DNA from: Anaerolineaceae bacterium
Lineage (GTDB): Bacteria; Chloroflexota; Anaerolineae; Anaerolineales; Villigracilaceae
Length of the DNA stretch: 48,800 nucleotides
Direction: 5' to 3'
NCBI GenBank assembly: GCA_003598975.1
Contig: QZIJ01000056.1
Location: forward strand, 1 to 48,800
Shown: positions 15,520-24,100 of the stretch, one piece after another
Layout of the letters: each line of letters begins with the position of its first letter
Position numbering within the stretch: the first letter of the stretch is position 1
Translations under genes and position numbers: made by a program
The notes under the pieces: generated by a model
Seen by the model: the letters and a program-made list of their open reading frames with translations, nothing else
Told to the model about the DNA's origin: nothing
Database searches by the model: none

Positions 15520-18486
15520 ATGAACCTCACACTGCACATCAACGGCATTGACCACGAGATCGAAGCGCCTGTCCACACCACCCTCCTCTCCGCCCTGCGC
15601 GGACTGGGATTCCACGGTGTCAAATTTGGCGACGAACAGGGGCTGTCTGGCGCGGATACCATCCTGCTGGATGGCCGCCCCGTCAACGCGGGATCGTTGC
15701 TGGCCGCGCAGGCCGAAGGTCACAAGGTTGCGACCATCGAAGCACTAGGCGAACATCCTGAACAGGGCTGGAAAAAAACTGACGGTCTTCATCCACTTCA
15801 ACAGGCATTTGTCGAAAACGGCGCGATCCAGTGCGGATACTGCACACCCGCGCAGATTCTTGCCGCCAAGGCCTTGCTGGAAAAGAATCCGAATCCCAGC
15901 GAAGCGGAAGTTCGCGAAGCGATTTCTGGTGTGCTGTGTCGTTGTACGGGCTATCTCAAGCCTGTCCAAGCGGTGCTGAACGCGGCAGCCGTCATGCGTG
16001 GCGAAGAGCCTGTAAGCTGGGAATCGGTCAATTGGGACTTGGGGAATCGAGGAGATCTTAATCCCGACAACCAAACTACCAATTTACCAAGTGACCAATT
16101 CACCAACGTGATGACGCGCCCGAAGGTGGTCGTCACGCCCGATAAACAGACATGGCAGACGGTTGGCAAACCAGAAATTAAACTGGACGCGGTGAAACTT
16201 GTGCAAGGCAAACCTGCATTTACTGCGGACATCGAAAAGCGCGGATTGCTCCACGCCAAAGTCCTGCACTCGCCGCACGCGCACGCCCGCATCAAGCGGA
16301 TAGACGTTCGCAGCGCGCGTGACCTCGAGGGGGTCGCAGCGGTGCTGACGTGGCAGGATATCCCGCGCGTCGCTTACTCCACTGCGGGTCAGTCCGACCC
16401 GATTCCCGGGCCACTGGATACGTTCTCGCTGGACAATAAAGTCCGCTTCGTGGGCGACCGCGTCGCGTTCGTCGCGGCAGAGACGCCCGAAATTGCGGAA
16501 AAAGCCCTGTCGCTGATCGAAGTCGATTACGAAATCCTGCCCGCCATTTTAGACTCGCGCGAAGCGATGGCCAGTCCGATTCGGATTCACGATGAGCCTG
16601 AGTACGTCAATTTTGCAGATTCGCATCCCGAAAAAAATCTCGCCGCTGAAATCCGCATCGACATCGGCAACGTGGAAAAAGGATTCGCCGAAGCCGACCA
16701 GATCTTTGAAGCAGAATACACTGTGCCAAAAGTCCAGCAGGCGCACATCGAGCCGCATGTGGCAGTCACGTATTGGGACGAAGATGATCGCCTTGTGATT
16801 CGCACGTCCACGCAAGTGCCGTTCCACGTCAGGCGGCAACTCGCGCCCGTGCTGGGATTACCCGTCAAGCGCATCCGCGTCATCAAGCCGCGCATCGGCG
16901 GCGGGTTCGGCGGCAAGCAGGAAGTGTTGATGGAAGACGTGGCCGCGCATTTGACGATTGCCACCAAACGGCCTGTACTTTACGAATATACACGCGAGGA
17001 AGAATTTGTCGCTTCGCGCTCGCGCCATCCCATGCGAATCAAAATGAAGACGGGCGTGAAGCGCGATGGCACGATCACAGCCAACGAAATGTATGCGCTT
17101 TCGGACACGGGCGCCTACGGATGTCACGCGCTGACCGTGACGGGCAACACGGGGCATAAGTCCATGGCGCTGTACGTTGGCGATGGCGAGTATCGGAAGA
17201 GTCCCAACATCCGCTTCTACGCGGACATCGTCTACACCAACACGCCGCCGTCGGGCGCGTATCGCGGTTACGGCGTGCCGCAGGGATATTGGCCGCTGGA
17301 CCGTCACATGGAAAAAATCGCGCGCGCGCTGAATCTCGACCCGCTTGAATTCCGTCTCAAGAACGCGCTCCGCCCCGGCGAGTATCATCCGTTCAGCACC
17401 GCCTGGAACGAGGGGCGCGAGCCGCGTCCCGAAATCATCCACACGGTTGGACTCGAACAATGCGTCGCGCAAGGTCGCGCCGCAATTGGATGGGATGATA
17501 AGTTCGGTAATGAGGCATGGCATGGGGACAAAACGAAAAGCGTAAAACGTAAAGGGGTGGGCGTCGCGCTGGTCATGCAGGGAACCGCGATTCCGTATCT
17601 GGATATGGGCGGCGCTTCGATAAAAATGAATGACGATGGATCGTTTAACCTGCTCGTCGGCGCGACAGATTTGGGGACGGGTTCGGACACCGTCCTGGCG
17701 CAGATGGCCGCTGAAGTATTAGGCGTCCCCGTGGACGACATCATCTGCTACTCGTCCGATACGGATTTCACCCCGTTCGACAAGGGCGCATATGCTTCCT
17801 CCACGACCTACATCTCAGGAACAGCGGCGACGAACGCGGCGAAGATTGCGGCAGAGAGAATCAAGATTCGTGCGGCAAAAATGCTGAACGTGGATGATCC
17901 TAATTCCATCTTGTTGCGTGACCGCAAAGCACATGCCCCCGATGGTCGCACAGTGACTCTGTCCGAGATCGCCCTTGACACACTCCACAAAAGTGAACAG
18001 GAACAAATCATGGGCGTCGCGAGTTACGTCTCGCCGTCATCACCGCCTCCATTCGCGGCGCAGTTCGCCGAAGTGACCGTGGACACGGAAACAGGCGCGG
18101 TGACGGTGGACAAACTCGTCATGGCGGTGGACTCGGGCGTAATCGTAAATCCGTCCACAGCCTCGGGACAGATCGAAGGCGGGATGACGCAAGCCCTCGG
18201 CTACGCGGTCTGCGAGGAGATGCGCTACGATGAGAAGGGTCAGGCCCGCGAACGCGATTTTGACCGCTATCACATCTTCCGTGCGGACGAAATGCCCGAG
18301 TTGGAAACCATCTTCGTGGAGACCTTCGAGCCGAGCCACCCGTTCGGGGTCAAGGCTGTGGCGGAAATCCCGATGGACGGGGTCGCGCCCGCAGTCGGGA
18401 ACGCCGTTCTCGACGCGGTCGGCGTCAACGTGGACGAGAATCCAGTCACGCCTGAGAAGGTGTGGAGGGCGCTCAAGGTAAAATAG
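15520..18486 (+). CDS. Fused Fe-S/molybdopterin hydroxylase (XdhD/Se-dependent xanthine dehydrogenase-like)
   Basis: 988 residues from ATG 15520, with AAGGAG upstream. The N-terminal ferredoxin-like domain keeps the fold (GVKFGDEQGLSGADTILLDG), but the usual cluster cysteines are D38, S43, D46 and G58. The second cluster is intact (C105, C108, C140, C142). A linker at about 160-200 is encoded partly by a repeat. The Mo domain shows GGGFGGKQE, GAYRGYGVPQG, GATDLGTGSDT and DKGAYASS. The catalytic Glu lies in FGVKAVAEIPMDG near the C-terminus. The arrangement matches E. coli XdhD (YgfN) and selenium-dependent xanthine dehydrogenases. The likely substrate is a purine or other N-heterocycle. Confidence 0.9.
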   Translation: MNLTLHINGIDHEIEAPVHTTLLSALRGLGFHGVKFGDEQGLSGADTILLDGRPVNAGSLLAAQAEGHKVATIEALGEHPEQGWKKTDGLHPLQQAFVENGAIQCGYCTPAQILAAKALLEKNPNPSEAEVREAISGVLCRCTGYLKPVQAVLNAAAVMRGEEPVSWESVNWDLGNRGDLNPDNQTTNLPSDQFTNVMTRPKVVVTPDKQTWQTVGKPEIKLDAVKLVQGKPAFTADIEKRGLLHAKVLHSPHAHARIKRIDVRSARDLEGVAAVLTWQDIPRVAYSTAGQSDPIPGPLDTFSLDNKVRFVGDRVAFVAAETPEIAEKALSLIEVDYEILPAILDSREAMASPIRIHDEPEYVNFADSHPEKNLAAEIRIDIGNVEKGFAEADQIFEAEYTVPKVQQAHIEPHVAVTYWDEDDRLVIRTSTQVPFHVRRQLAPVLGLPVKRIRVIKPRIGGGFGGKQEVLMEDVAAHLTIATKRPVLYEYTREEEFVASRSRHPMRIKMKTGVKRDGTITANEMYALSDTGAYGCHALTVTGNTGHKSMALYVGDGEYRKSPNIRFYADIVYTNTPPSGAYRGYGVPQGYWPLDRHMEKIARALNLDPLEFRLKNALRPGEYHPFSTAWNEGREPRPEIIHTVGLEQCVAQGRAAIGWDDKFGNEAWHGDKTKSVKRKGVGVALVMQGTAIPYLDMGGASIKMNDDGSFNLLVGATDLGTGSDTVLAQMAAEVLGVPVDDIICYSSDTDFTPFDKGAYASSTTYISGTAATNAAKIAAERIKIRAAKMLNVDDPNSILLRDRKAHAPDGRTVTLSEIALDTLHKSEQEQIMGVASYVSPSSPPPFAAQFAEVTVDTETGAVTVDKLVMAVDSGVIVNPSTASGQIEGGMTQALGYAVCEEMRYDEKGQARERDFDRYHIFRADEMPELETIFVETFEPSHPFGVKAVAEIPMDGVAPAVGNAVLDAVGVNVDENPVTPEKVWRALKVK
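16063..16110. repeat. In-frame repeat inside the Mo hydroxylase gene
   Basis: Tandem-like CCAAACTACCAATTTACCAA sequence encodes a low-complexity Asn/Thr/Gln linker (residues about 182-197, DNQTTNLPSDQFTNV) between the Fe-S and Mo domains. It resembles, in inverse orientation, the intergenic repeat at 1527-1605. Confidence 0.5.
17528..17553. repeat. In-frame GTAAAACGTAAA repeat inside the Mo hydroxylase gene
   Basis: Lys-rich, A-rich patch coding DKTKSVKRKG at about residues 669-678 in an otherwise GC-rich gene. It shares GTAAAACGTAAA with a patch in nnrDE at 25551-25580. Confidence 0.5.
18479..18484 (+). promoter_or_regulatory. -10-like hexamer of the pyrophosphatase gene
   Basis: TAAAAT overlaps the end of the hydroxylase gene and lies 6 bases before the ATG at 18491. 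There is no Shine-Dalgarno sequence. The spacing fits a leaderless transcript. Confidence 0.4.
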
Positions 18487-18490
18487 CGAT

Positions 18491-19834
18491 ATGTTAAATC
18501 AAACCTACGTTATCGGTCACGTCAATCCTGATACAGATTCCATCGCATCGGCCATGGGATACGCCTGGCTCCTAAGCGAACGTGACGGTGCCAACACCAT
18601 CGCCGCGCGCGCGGGCGCGCTCAACCCACAGACCGTCTGGGTGTTAAAAACGCTCGGCCTCGACGCGCCCACCCTCCTTACGGATGCATCGCCGCGTTTC
18701 GAGTCGGTGATGAAGCGCCTCGACACGCTCACCCCCGAAGCCCAACTCGGCGCGGCCTGGGCCCTCGCCAGCAAAACAGGCGGCATCGCGCCCATCGTCA
18801 GCGAAGACGGAAAACCCTACGGCCTGATCAACGGCCTCAGCCTCTTCAAATATTTCTCCGACATCCTCGGCCCGCGCCCCGGCGAGACCACCGTGCGTGA
18901 GATGATGTCCGCTCCCTGCCGCGAGGCCGCCGATACCGCCGTCCCGAAGTACGAGGCGAATGCCCACATCCGCGATTCGCTCAATAAAATCCTGCGCGGC
19001 GATTACGATGATTACTGGATCGTGGACGAGAACGGCCGCTACCTCGGCATCGCCCGCCAGCGCGATACGCTCAATCCGCCGCGTCTCAAGATCATCCTCG
19101 TGGACCACAACGAACCGCGCCAGGCCATTGCCGCGCTCGAGGAAGCCGAACTGCTCGAAATCCTCGATCACCATCGCCTCGGGAATCCGCACACGCACAC
19201 ACCAATTCGCTTCACGGTGGACATCGTCGGCTCGACCTCCACGCTGGTGACGGAGCAGACCGCCGAGGCGGGACTCTCCATGCCGCCCGCGCTGGCAGGC
19301 ACGCTTCTCGCGGGACTGTTGGCGGATACGCTCATCTTCACATCTCCCACCTGCACGCCGCGTGACAAGATCGCCGCGGACAGGTTGTCGCGCTGGGCCT
19401 TCGTGGGCGGGAGTCCGCTCAACGGCGAGACGCTCGAATCGTACGGCAAGAAGGTACTCTCCGCGGGCGCGGGACTCTCCAACCGCGATCCAAAGGATGT
19501 GGTCAGCAATGACATCAAACCCTTCGAGGTGGGCGGATTCAAATTCGCGGTCGCACAGGCCGAAGTGACCGACCTCCTGCAACTCAGCGAGCATCTGGTC
19601 CCGCTCACCACCGCACTCGATGCGCTCAAAGACAAGCGCGGCCTCGATTTCGCCATCCTGCTCATCACGGACGTGGTGCGCGGCACCAGCCGATTGATCG
19701 TCTCATCCAATTATCCGCCCATCCTCAACGATCTGCCCTATCCGCCCCTCCCCGACGGGACGCGCGACGCGCAAGGCGTGGTTTCAAGGAAGAAACAGTT
19801 ACTGCCTGTGGTGTTGGGATTGCTGGAGAGGTGA
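18491..19834 (+). CDS. ppaC: Manganese-dependent inorganic pyrophosphatase with CBS domains
   Basis: 447-residue family II pyrophosphatase that hydrolyses PPi in the cytoplasm. The DHH-family start is VIGHVNPDTDSIASA (residues 7-21) with metal-binding H and D residues. Two CBS modules follow (GGIAPIVSEDGKPYGLI and DYWIVDENGRYLGIA). The core then resumes with ILVDHNE, EILDHHR and a DHHA2 domain with SRKKQ near the C-terminus. The DRTGG insert of longer forms is absent, as expected at this length. CBS domains in this family bind adenine nucleotides and control activity. It starts 4 bases after the hydroxylase stop. Confidence 0.93.
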   Translation: MLNQTYVIGHVNPDTDSIASAMGYAWLLSERDGANTIAARAGALNPQTVWVLKTLGLDAPTLLTDASPRFESVMKRLDTLTPEAQLGAAWALASKTGGIAPIVSEDGKPYGLINGLSLFKYFSDILGPRPGETTVREMMSAPCREAADTAVPKYEANAHIRDSLNKILRGDYDDYWIVDENGRYLGIARQRDTLNPPRLKIILVDHNEPRQAIAALEEAELLEILDHHRLGNPHTHTPIRFTVDIVGSTSTLVTEQTAEAGLSMPPALAGTLLAGLLADTLIFTSPTCTPRDKIAADRLSRWAFVGGSPLNGETLESYGKKVLSAGAGLSNRDPKDVVSNDIKPFEVGGFKFAVAQAEVTDLLQLSEHLVPLTTALDALKDKRGLDFAILLITDVVRGTSRLIVSSNYPPILNDLPYPPLPDGTRDAQGVVSRKKQLLPVVLGLLER

Positions 19835-19838
19835 AACC

Positions 19839-20669
19839 ATGTACGAAGAAAAAGAATTAGGGAAAATCTTGGGATTTTGGTATAGAGTAAAACACTATCA
19901 ATGGCTGACAACCTTCAATGCGGCTATCTTAATATTGTTTATAGGAATTATTGTCATTGCAAAAGGTTTTGCTATCCAATATCCAGATGGATTTAACTTG
20001 AAACAGTTCATAAATGATTTTTATGCAAACGCGGGTACCGAATTAATCAGCATTGCAATAACCGTCCTCATTATCGACACCTTAAACAGACGGCAAGCAG
20101 ATAAGTTTGAAAAACGAAGACTGTTACGAGAATTAAGTAGTTCCCACAATGAAATTGCATTACGCGCGTTGAAAGAAATAATGGCAAATGGATATCACGT
20201 TGACGGATCGTTAGTATCTGCTGATTTATTTGGTTCAGATTTGAGAGGTGCAGAATTCTTTGGTGGCGATCTTAGAGAGGCAGGTTTGCATTTTGCCAAT
20301 CTAGAGGGGGCAGATTTATCGGGAGTGAATTGCACAAGAATTGTATTTTGGAAAACAAATCTAAAAAACGCACGTCTTGACCAAGCCACCCTAAAAGACG
20401 CAACAATGATTTATTGCGATTTAAGAGGAGCAAGAGTTACACGCACACAACTATTTACCGTGCGTTCTCTAAGAGGTACTACATTGCCTAACGGGAGATT
20501 ATATGAAGGAGAATTCGGTTTAGAAGGTGATACTAAACAAGCACGCGCAGATGGAGTTAATATTAACGACGCTAATGCGCTCACTCAATGGTACAAGATT
20601 AGTTATGAGGATTTCTACCGATCACTTGACTTGAGGAAGAGTCGGCCTGAAATAACCGACTGGGAGTGA
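19839..20669 (+). CDS. Membrane-anchored pentapeptide-repeat protein
   Basis: 276 residues. Two hydrophobic helices near the N-terminus (about 24-45 and 70-85), a charged segment (NRRQADKFEKRRLLREL), then about a dozen pentapeptide repeats A(D/N)LxG (ADLFGSDLRGAEFFGGDLRE) that would form a right-handed beta-helix, and an Asn/Tyr-rich tail. No enzymatic motif. Much richer in AT and rare codons than both neighbours, so probably acquired. The ribosome site GGAGAGG overlaps the end of the pyrophosphatase gene. Function unknown. Confidence 0.85.
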   Translation: MYEEKELGKILGFWYRVKHYQWLTTFNAAILILFIGIIVIAKGFAIQYPDGFNLKQFINDFYANAGTELISIAITVLIIDTLNRRQADKFEKRRLLRELSSSHNEIALRALKEIMANGYHVDGSLVSADLFGSDLRGAEFFGGDLREAGLHFANLEGADLSGVNCTRIVFWKTNLKNARLDQATLKDATMIYCDLRGARVTRTQLFTVRSLRGTTLPNGRLYEGEFGLEGDTKQARADGVNINDANALTQWYKISYEDFYRSLDLRKSRPEITDWE

Positions 20670-20742
20670 AATACGGTGATAGCACAATACAAGGAAAAAA
20701 TTTTCTAGCAACAAAACACTATTCGGCAAACCTCTTCAACCT

Positions 20743-21807
20743 ATGTCCCTCCCCAACCTCGACGGCAAGTACACCTCAGGCAAGCGCCGCAAAAAATTGT
20801 TCAGCGAACCAGCGCGTCGTAAAGCCGCAATTCCTCTCAGCCTGATTCTCCTTGGGGCAATTATCCTCATCTTCTGGCTCGTCCCCGTTTACCGCGTCGA
20901 ACCCGTCCTGCCTCTCCAGCCTGAAGACCTACCCACCACCACCCCCATCCCAACGCACACGCCCACGCCAACTGCCACTTCGGCATTCACCTCCTTCGGC
21001 GGGCGGATCGTGTTCACCTGTACCCGCGAAGAGATCAATCAGATCTGCGCCGTCAACGCGGATGGTTCTGGCTATACGCAAATCACGGACGACTTCCGCA
21101 ACAAGTACTATCCCGCCTTCACGCCCGACATGACAGGCGTCCTCTTCGCCAAAAACGAGGGCGATTACTTCGATCTGCACCTGCTGAACTTTTCCGACTC
21201 GAAAACCATCCAACTCACCTACTACATCGGCAACGCCTTCTCGCCCAAATTCTCCCCCGATGGAAAACAAATCCTCTTCCTCAACCAAATCAAAGACGCG
21301 CCCACCGCCATCTGGATCATGGGGCCGATGGGCGAAGAGCCGCGCGAACTCTACGCGAGTAAACACACCATCGTCGGTGCGGACTGGTCGCCTGATGGAA
21401 AAACCATCGCCCTCGCTATGTCCACGGGGCAGTTCAACACCTTCGAAATTTACCTGCTCGACATGACCCGTCCCGACCAGCCGCCGCGTCGACTCACCTA
21501 TGCGGTCGAAGGCGCGACAGGAAGCCTGGATTGGTCGCTGGACGGGATGTCCCTGCTGATCTGTCTCGGCCCCGCAGGCGACAAGAACGTCTTCCGCCTC
21601 GACCTTGCGACGGGGAACGCGTCCCAACTGACCTTTGGCGGGAACAACGCTTCGGCCTCCTACTCGCCTGACGGACAGTACATCGTCTACAACTCCCTCC
21701 GCAACGACGGCCAGGCCGACCTCTTCATCATCCGTGCGGACGGCCACTCCACGCGCCTGCTCCTCGACCATCCCGAACCAGATTGGCAACCTGTGTGGGG
21801 GCCGTAG
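20743..21807 (+). CDS. TolB-like beta-propeller protein with N-terminal membrane anchor
   Basis: 354 residues. A basic head, one membrane helix (about 27-47, IPLSLILLGAIILIFWLVPV), a Thr/Pro linker (TTTPIPTHTPTPTATS) and then repeated blades with the TolB/WD40-like sequence FSPDGKQILFL, WSPDGKTIALA, YSPDGQYIVYN. The propeller would sit outside the membrane and probably binds a protein or cell-wall partner. No enzyme motif. The GC content returns to the local norm after the AT-rich pentapeptide gene. No clear ribosome site. Confidence 0.87.
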   Translation: MSLPNLDGKYTSGKRRKKLFSEPARRKAAIPLSLILLGAIILIFWLVPVYRVEPVLPLQPEDLPTTTPIPTHTPTPTATSAFTSFGGRIVFTCTREEINQICAVNADGSGYTQITDDFRNKYYPAFTPDMTGVLFAKNEGDYFDLHLLNFSDSKTIQLTYYIGNAFSPKFSPDGKQILFLNQIKDAPTAIWIMGPMGEEPRELYASKHTIVGADWSPDGKTIALAMSTGQFNTFEIYLLDMTRPDQPPRRLTYAVEGATGSLDWSLDGMSLLICLGPAGDKNVFRLDLATGNASQLTFGGNNASASYSPDGQYIVYNSLRNDGQADLFIIRADGHSTRLLLDHPEPDWQPVWGP

Positions 21808-21814
21808 TGGTCTC

Positions 21815-21965
21815 CGTCATTGCGAGCGAGCGCTGGTCGAGTAGGCGGAAGTACTCCGAGGCCGTACACCTGCATGCAAGTGCAGGTGTCGAGACCAAGC
21901 GAGCGAAGCAATCTCCCTACCCGCCGCGAGGAGATTGCTTCGGGAAAAACACCCTCGCAATGACG
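21815..21965. repeat. 151-bp composite palindromic element (CGTCATTGCGAG ends)
   Basis: Ends CGTCATTGCGAG (21815-21826) and CTCGCAATGACG (21954-21965) are a 12-base inverted repeat. Inside lies a second palindrome of TGGTCGAGTAGGCGG...GTCGAGACCA type with a CACCTGCATGCAAGTGCAGGTG core, then GAAGCAATC / GATTGCTTC. The outer ends match the element at 43752-43884. The inner palindrome matches parts of 24101-24232 and the coding patch at 39765-39801. Confidence 0.85.
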
Positions 21966-21978
21966 GGCGAATGTGCGA

Positions 21979-21984
21979 TAGAAT
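21979..21984 (+). promoter_or_regulatory. -10-like hexamer of xdhC
   Basis: TAGAAT ends 7 bases before the ATG at 21992. No Shine-Dalgarno sequence and no good -35 hexamer. It fits a leaderless transcript starting just after the repeat element. Confidence 0.4.
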
Positions 21985-21991
21985 CAAACCA

Positions 21992-22834
21992 ATGATCTCC
22001 ATCTATCAAGCCCTCTCTGAAATCGAGACCACCAACGAATCCGCCGCGCTGTGCACAGTGGTGAAAAGCGAAGGCTCCACGCCGCGGCATGTGGGGAGCA
22101 AGATGCTGGTCTATCCCGATGGACGCTTCCTCGGCACCGTCGGCGGCGGGGACCTGGAGCACCGCGTCCTCGACGAGGCATGGATGGCAATTGCAGACGG
22201 TCAGCCGCGGCATTTGCATTACAACATGTCTGACCCATCGCGCGGGGATGTGGGTGTGTGCGGCGGACAAGTGGAGGTGTTTGTGGAACCGATATTGCCA
22301 GCCCCGATGGTGATCGTCATCGGCGCGGGACACGTGGGCAAGGCGGTGGCGCATCTCGCCAAGTGGCTGGGTTTCCGCGTGGCTGTCAGCGATGACCGCG
22401 CCGAGTTCTGCAACGCGGAGACTGTCCCTGAGGCGGACGCGTTCTATCCCGTCCCAATGGAGAAGTTAACGGAACACGTCAAAATGACGCGGCAGACTTA
22501 TTTGGTGCTGACGACTCGCGGGTCGAATGTGGACGCGGTAGGACTGGGTCCGCTCCTCGAAACGGAGGCAGGCTACATCGGCGTCATCGGATCGAAGCGC
22601 CGCTGGCTGGAGACGGTCAAGGCGTTGAAGAAGCAGAGAGTCTCCGAAGAGAAGATCGCGCGCATCCATTCGCCAATCGGACTCGAATTGCAAGCCGAAA
22701 CACCCGAGGAGATCGCGGTCAGCATCATGGCGGAGATTTTGATGGTGAGAAATAAGGGAACGGGGAGGAAGATGTCGGATGCAGGAAAAAAGCAGGCAGA
22801 AGGCGGAAGTCGGCCCGAAGGGCTTCGTCGCTGA
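21992..22834 (+). CDS. xdhC: XdhC/CoxI-family molybdenum-cofactor maturation protein
   Basis: 280 residues from ATG 21992. XdhC proteins bind molybdenum cofactor, help its sulfuration and insert it into xanthine dehydrogenase-type enzymes. The N-terminal XdhC/CoxI domain shows TVVKSEGSTPRHVGSKMLV and GTVGGGDLEH, followed by the DVGVCGGQVEVFVEP segment. The C-terminal Rossmann-like domain has VIGAGHVGKAVAHLAKWLGF and YIGVIGSKRRW. This gene supports the molybdenum hydroxylase genes at 9436 and 15520. The last ~15 residues (KKQAEGGSRPEGLRR) are hydrophilic and appear to be encoded by a repeat at the 3' end. The frame extends back to 21935 through another repeat, so the later start is preferred. 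Confidence 0.9.
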   Translation: MISIYQALSEIETTNESAALCTVVKSEGSTPRHVGSKMLVYPDGRFLGTVGGGDLEHRVLDEAWMAIADGQPRHLHYNMSDPSRGDVGVCGGQVEVFVEPILPAPMVIVIGAGHVGKAVAHLAKWLGFRVAVSDDRAEFCNAETVPEADAFYPVPMEKLTEHVKMTRQTYLVLTTRGSNVDAVGLGPLLETEAGYIGVIGSKRRWLETVKALKKQRVSEEKIARIHSPIGLELQAETPEEIAVSIMAEILMVRNKGTGRKMSDAGKKQAEGGSRPEGLRR

Positions 22835-22837
22835 GCG

Positions 22838-22853
22838 CGGGGATTAATCCCCG
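22838..22853. repeat. 16-base perfect palindrome at the xdhC 3' end
   Basis: CGGGGATTAATCCCCG lies immediately after the xdhC stop, within GC-rich DNA containing CCCGAAGGG and GCGGCGCC. Probably part of a dispersed element that also supplies the last xdhC codons. Confidence 0.6.
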
Positions 22854-22939
22854 TCGCGGCGCCCCTCGAAACAGAACCCCGCGAAGCATCAGGAATGAGG
22901 CGCAACGTCCAGAGGAATGATTCGTAGACAAAATGGTTC

Positions 22940-22968
22940 TTGTAACCAAAAGTCGGTTCGACTATAAT
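22940..22968 (+). promoter_or_regulatory. Sigma-70-like promoter of the SPFH gene
   Basis: TTGTAA (22940-22945), a 17-base spacer and TATAAT (22963-22968), 32 bases before the start codon at 23001. Confidence 0.75.
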
Positions 22969-23000
22969 GCAAGTGTTATCCAAGAAAAAGGAGAAAACTC

Positions 23001-24032
23001 ATGGCAAGGATTTTTGACGTCATTGAATACCCGAATGAGATGAAGGACGAGATCGTCCATCGCTTCCCCGAAACAGGCATCGGCGATTTTCGCATCGGCT
23101 CGCAGGTGATCGTGCGCGAAAGCCAGAGCGCGGTGTTCTTCCGCGACGGGAACGCGCTGGACGTGTTCAAGGCTGGTCGTCACACCATCACCACCGCCAA
23201 CATCCCGCTGTTGATCGACTGGATCGGCAAAGCCTTTAATGACCGCACGCCGTTCCCCGCGGAAGTCTATTTCGTTTCGCGCAAGGAATTCGCGAATCAG
23301 AAATGGGGCACACCGCAACCAATCCTCGTCCGCAACCCGGGCATGGGACTGGGTGTGGCGCTTTTACAGGCCTTTGGCACGTACTCCTTCCAGGTCAAGG
23401 ACCCGCAACAATTCGTGACACAGATCGTCGGCACGCAGGGCGCGTATCGCACCACCGACATCGAAGAACGGCTTCGCTCCATGCTCATCTCGAAACTCCA
23501 GGATGTGCTCGGCGAAACCGCCCTGAAAAACGCCATGGACATGATGAGCGGCATGAACGAGGAAATCGGCGCGGCCGTGCGCGCGAAAGCGCAGGATGAT
23601 TTCGAAGCAGTCGGCCTCACGCTGAAATCCTTCTACATCGGCAACCTCAAACCCTCCAGCAAATCGGCGCAGGAATTGCGCGACATGGGCGTACTCGATA
23701 TGGCAACCTACACTCAACTGCAAGCCGCAGACGCGATGCGCGAAGCGGCATCCAATCCCAGCGGCGGCGCGGGCCTCACAGCTGGCATCGGCGCGGGCAT
23801 GGGCATCGGCAACTTGATGCAACAGGCCACGCAAGGCGCGACGCAACAACCCGCAGGCGGCGCCAAGGCGACTATCCCCGATGTGATGACTCCCTCCGAA
23901 GCCGCGGCTTACATGAAAGTCACCGAAGAAGACGTGATGGCGGCCATCAAGGATAAGAGCTTGAAGGCGAAGAAAGTCGGCAATGCCTATCGCATCAGCA
24001 AAGCCTCGGTGGATGAATTCCTGGCAAGTTAG
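23001..24032 (+). CDS. SPFH-domain protein fused to an excisionase-like helix-turn-helix
   Basis: 343 residues with AAAAGGAG ahead of the ATG. Residues ~1-215 form an SPFH (band-7) domain of the soluble type often annotated as virion core-like (IGSQVIVRESQSAVFFRDG, FPAEVYFVSRKEF, FGTYSFQVKDP). A helical stretch follows, then a Gly/Ala-rich linker (GAGLTAGIGAGMGIGNLM), then a C-terminal MerR/excisionase-type DNA-binding domain at about 290-343 (MTPSEAAAYMKVTEEDVMAAIKD, then KKVGNAYRISKASVDEFL). No membrane helix is obvious. SPFH proteins build oligomeric scaffolds. The DNA-binding tail is unusual; its target is unknown. Confidence 0.88.
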   Translation: MARIFDVIEYPNEMKDEIVHRFPETGIGDFRIGSQVIVRESQSAVFFRDGNALDVFKAGRHTITTANIPLLIDWIGKAFNDRTPFPAEVYFVSRKEFANQKWGTPQPILVRNPGMGLGVALLQAFGTYSFQVKDPQQFVTQIVGTQGAYRTTDIEERLRSMLISKLQDVLGETALKNAMDMMSGMNEEIGAAVRAKAQDDFEAVGLTLKSFYIGNLKPSSKSAQELRDMGVLDMATYTQLQAADAMREAASNPSGGAGLTAGIGAGMGIGNLMQQATQGATQQPAGGAKATIPDVMTPSEAAAYMKVTEEDVMAAIKDKSLKAKKVGNAYRISKASVDEFLAS

Positions 24033-24050
24033 TATTGCGTAACTGAAAGC

Positions 24051-24082
24051 AAAGGAGTCTGGTAAATGCCAGACTCCTTTTT
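24051..24082 (+). terminator. Rho-independent terminator after the SPFH gene
   Basis: Perfect 12-base stem AAAGGAGTCTGG / CCAGACTCCTTT with a 6-base loop and a following T-run. Confidence 0.92.
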
Positions 24083-24100
24083 GATTCAAACCACCATCTT

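Noticed and set aside
18644-19594. 316-codon minus-strand open frame
   Set aside because: Antisense to the clearly supported pyrophosphatase gene; arises from GC-rich codon bias and has no recognisable motif.
20929-21789. 286-codon minus-strand open frame
   Set aside because: Antisense to the beta-propeller gene; repetitive charged composition and no motif.
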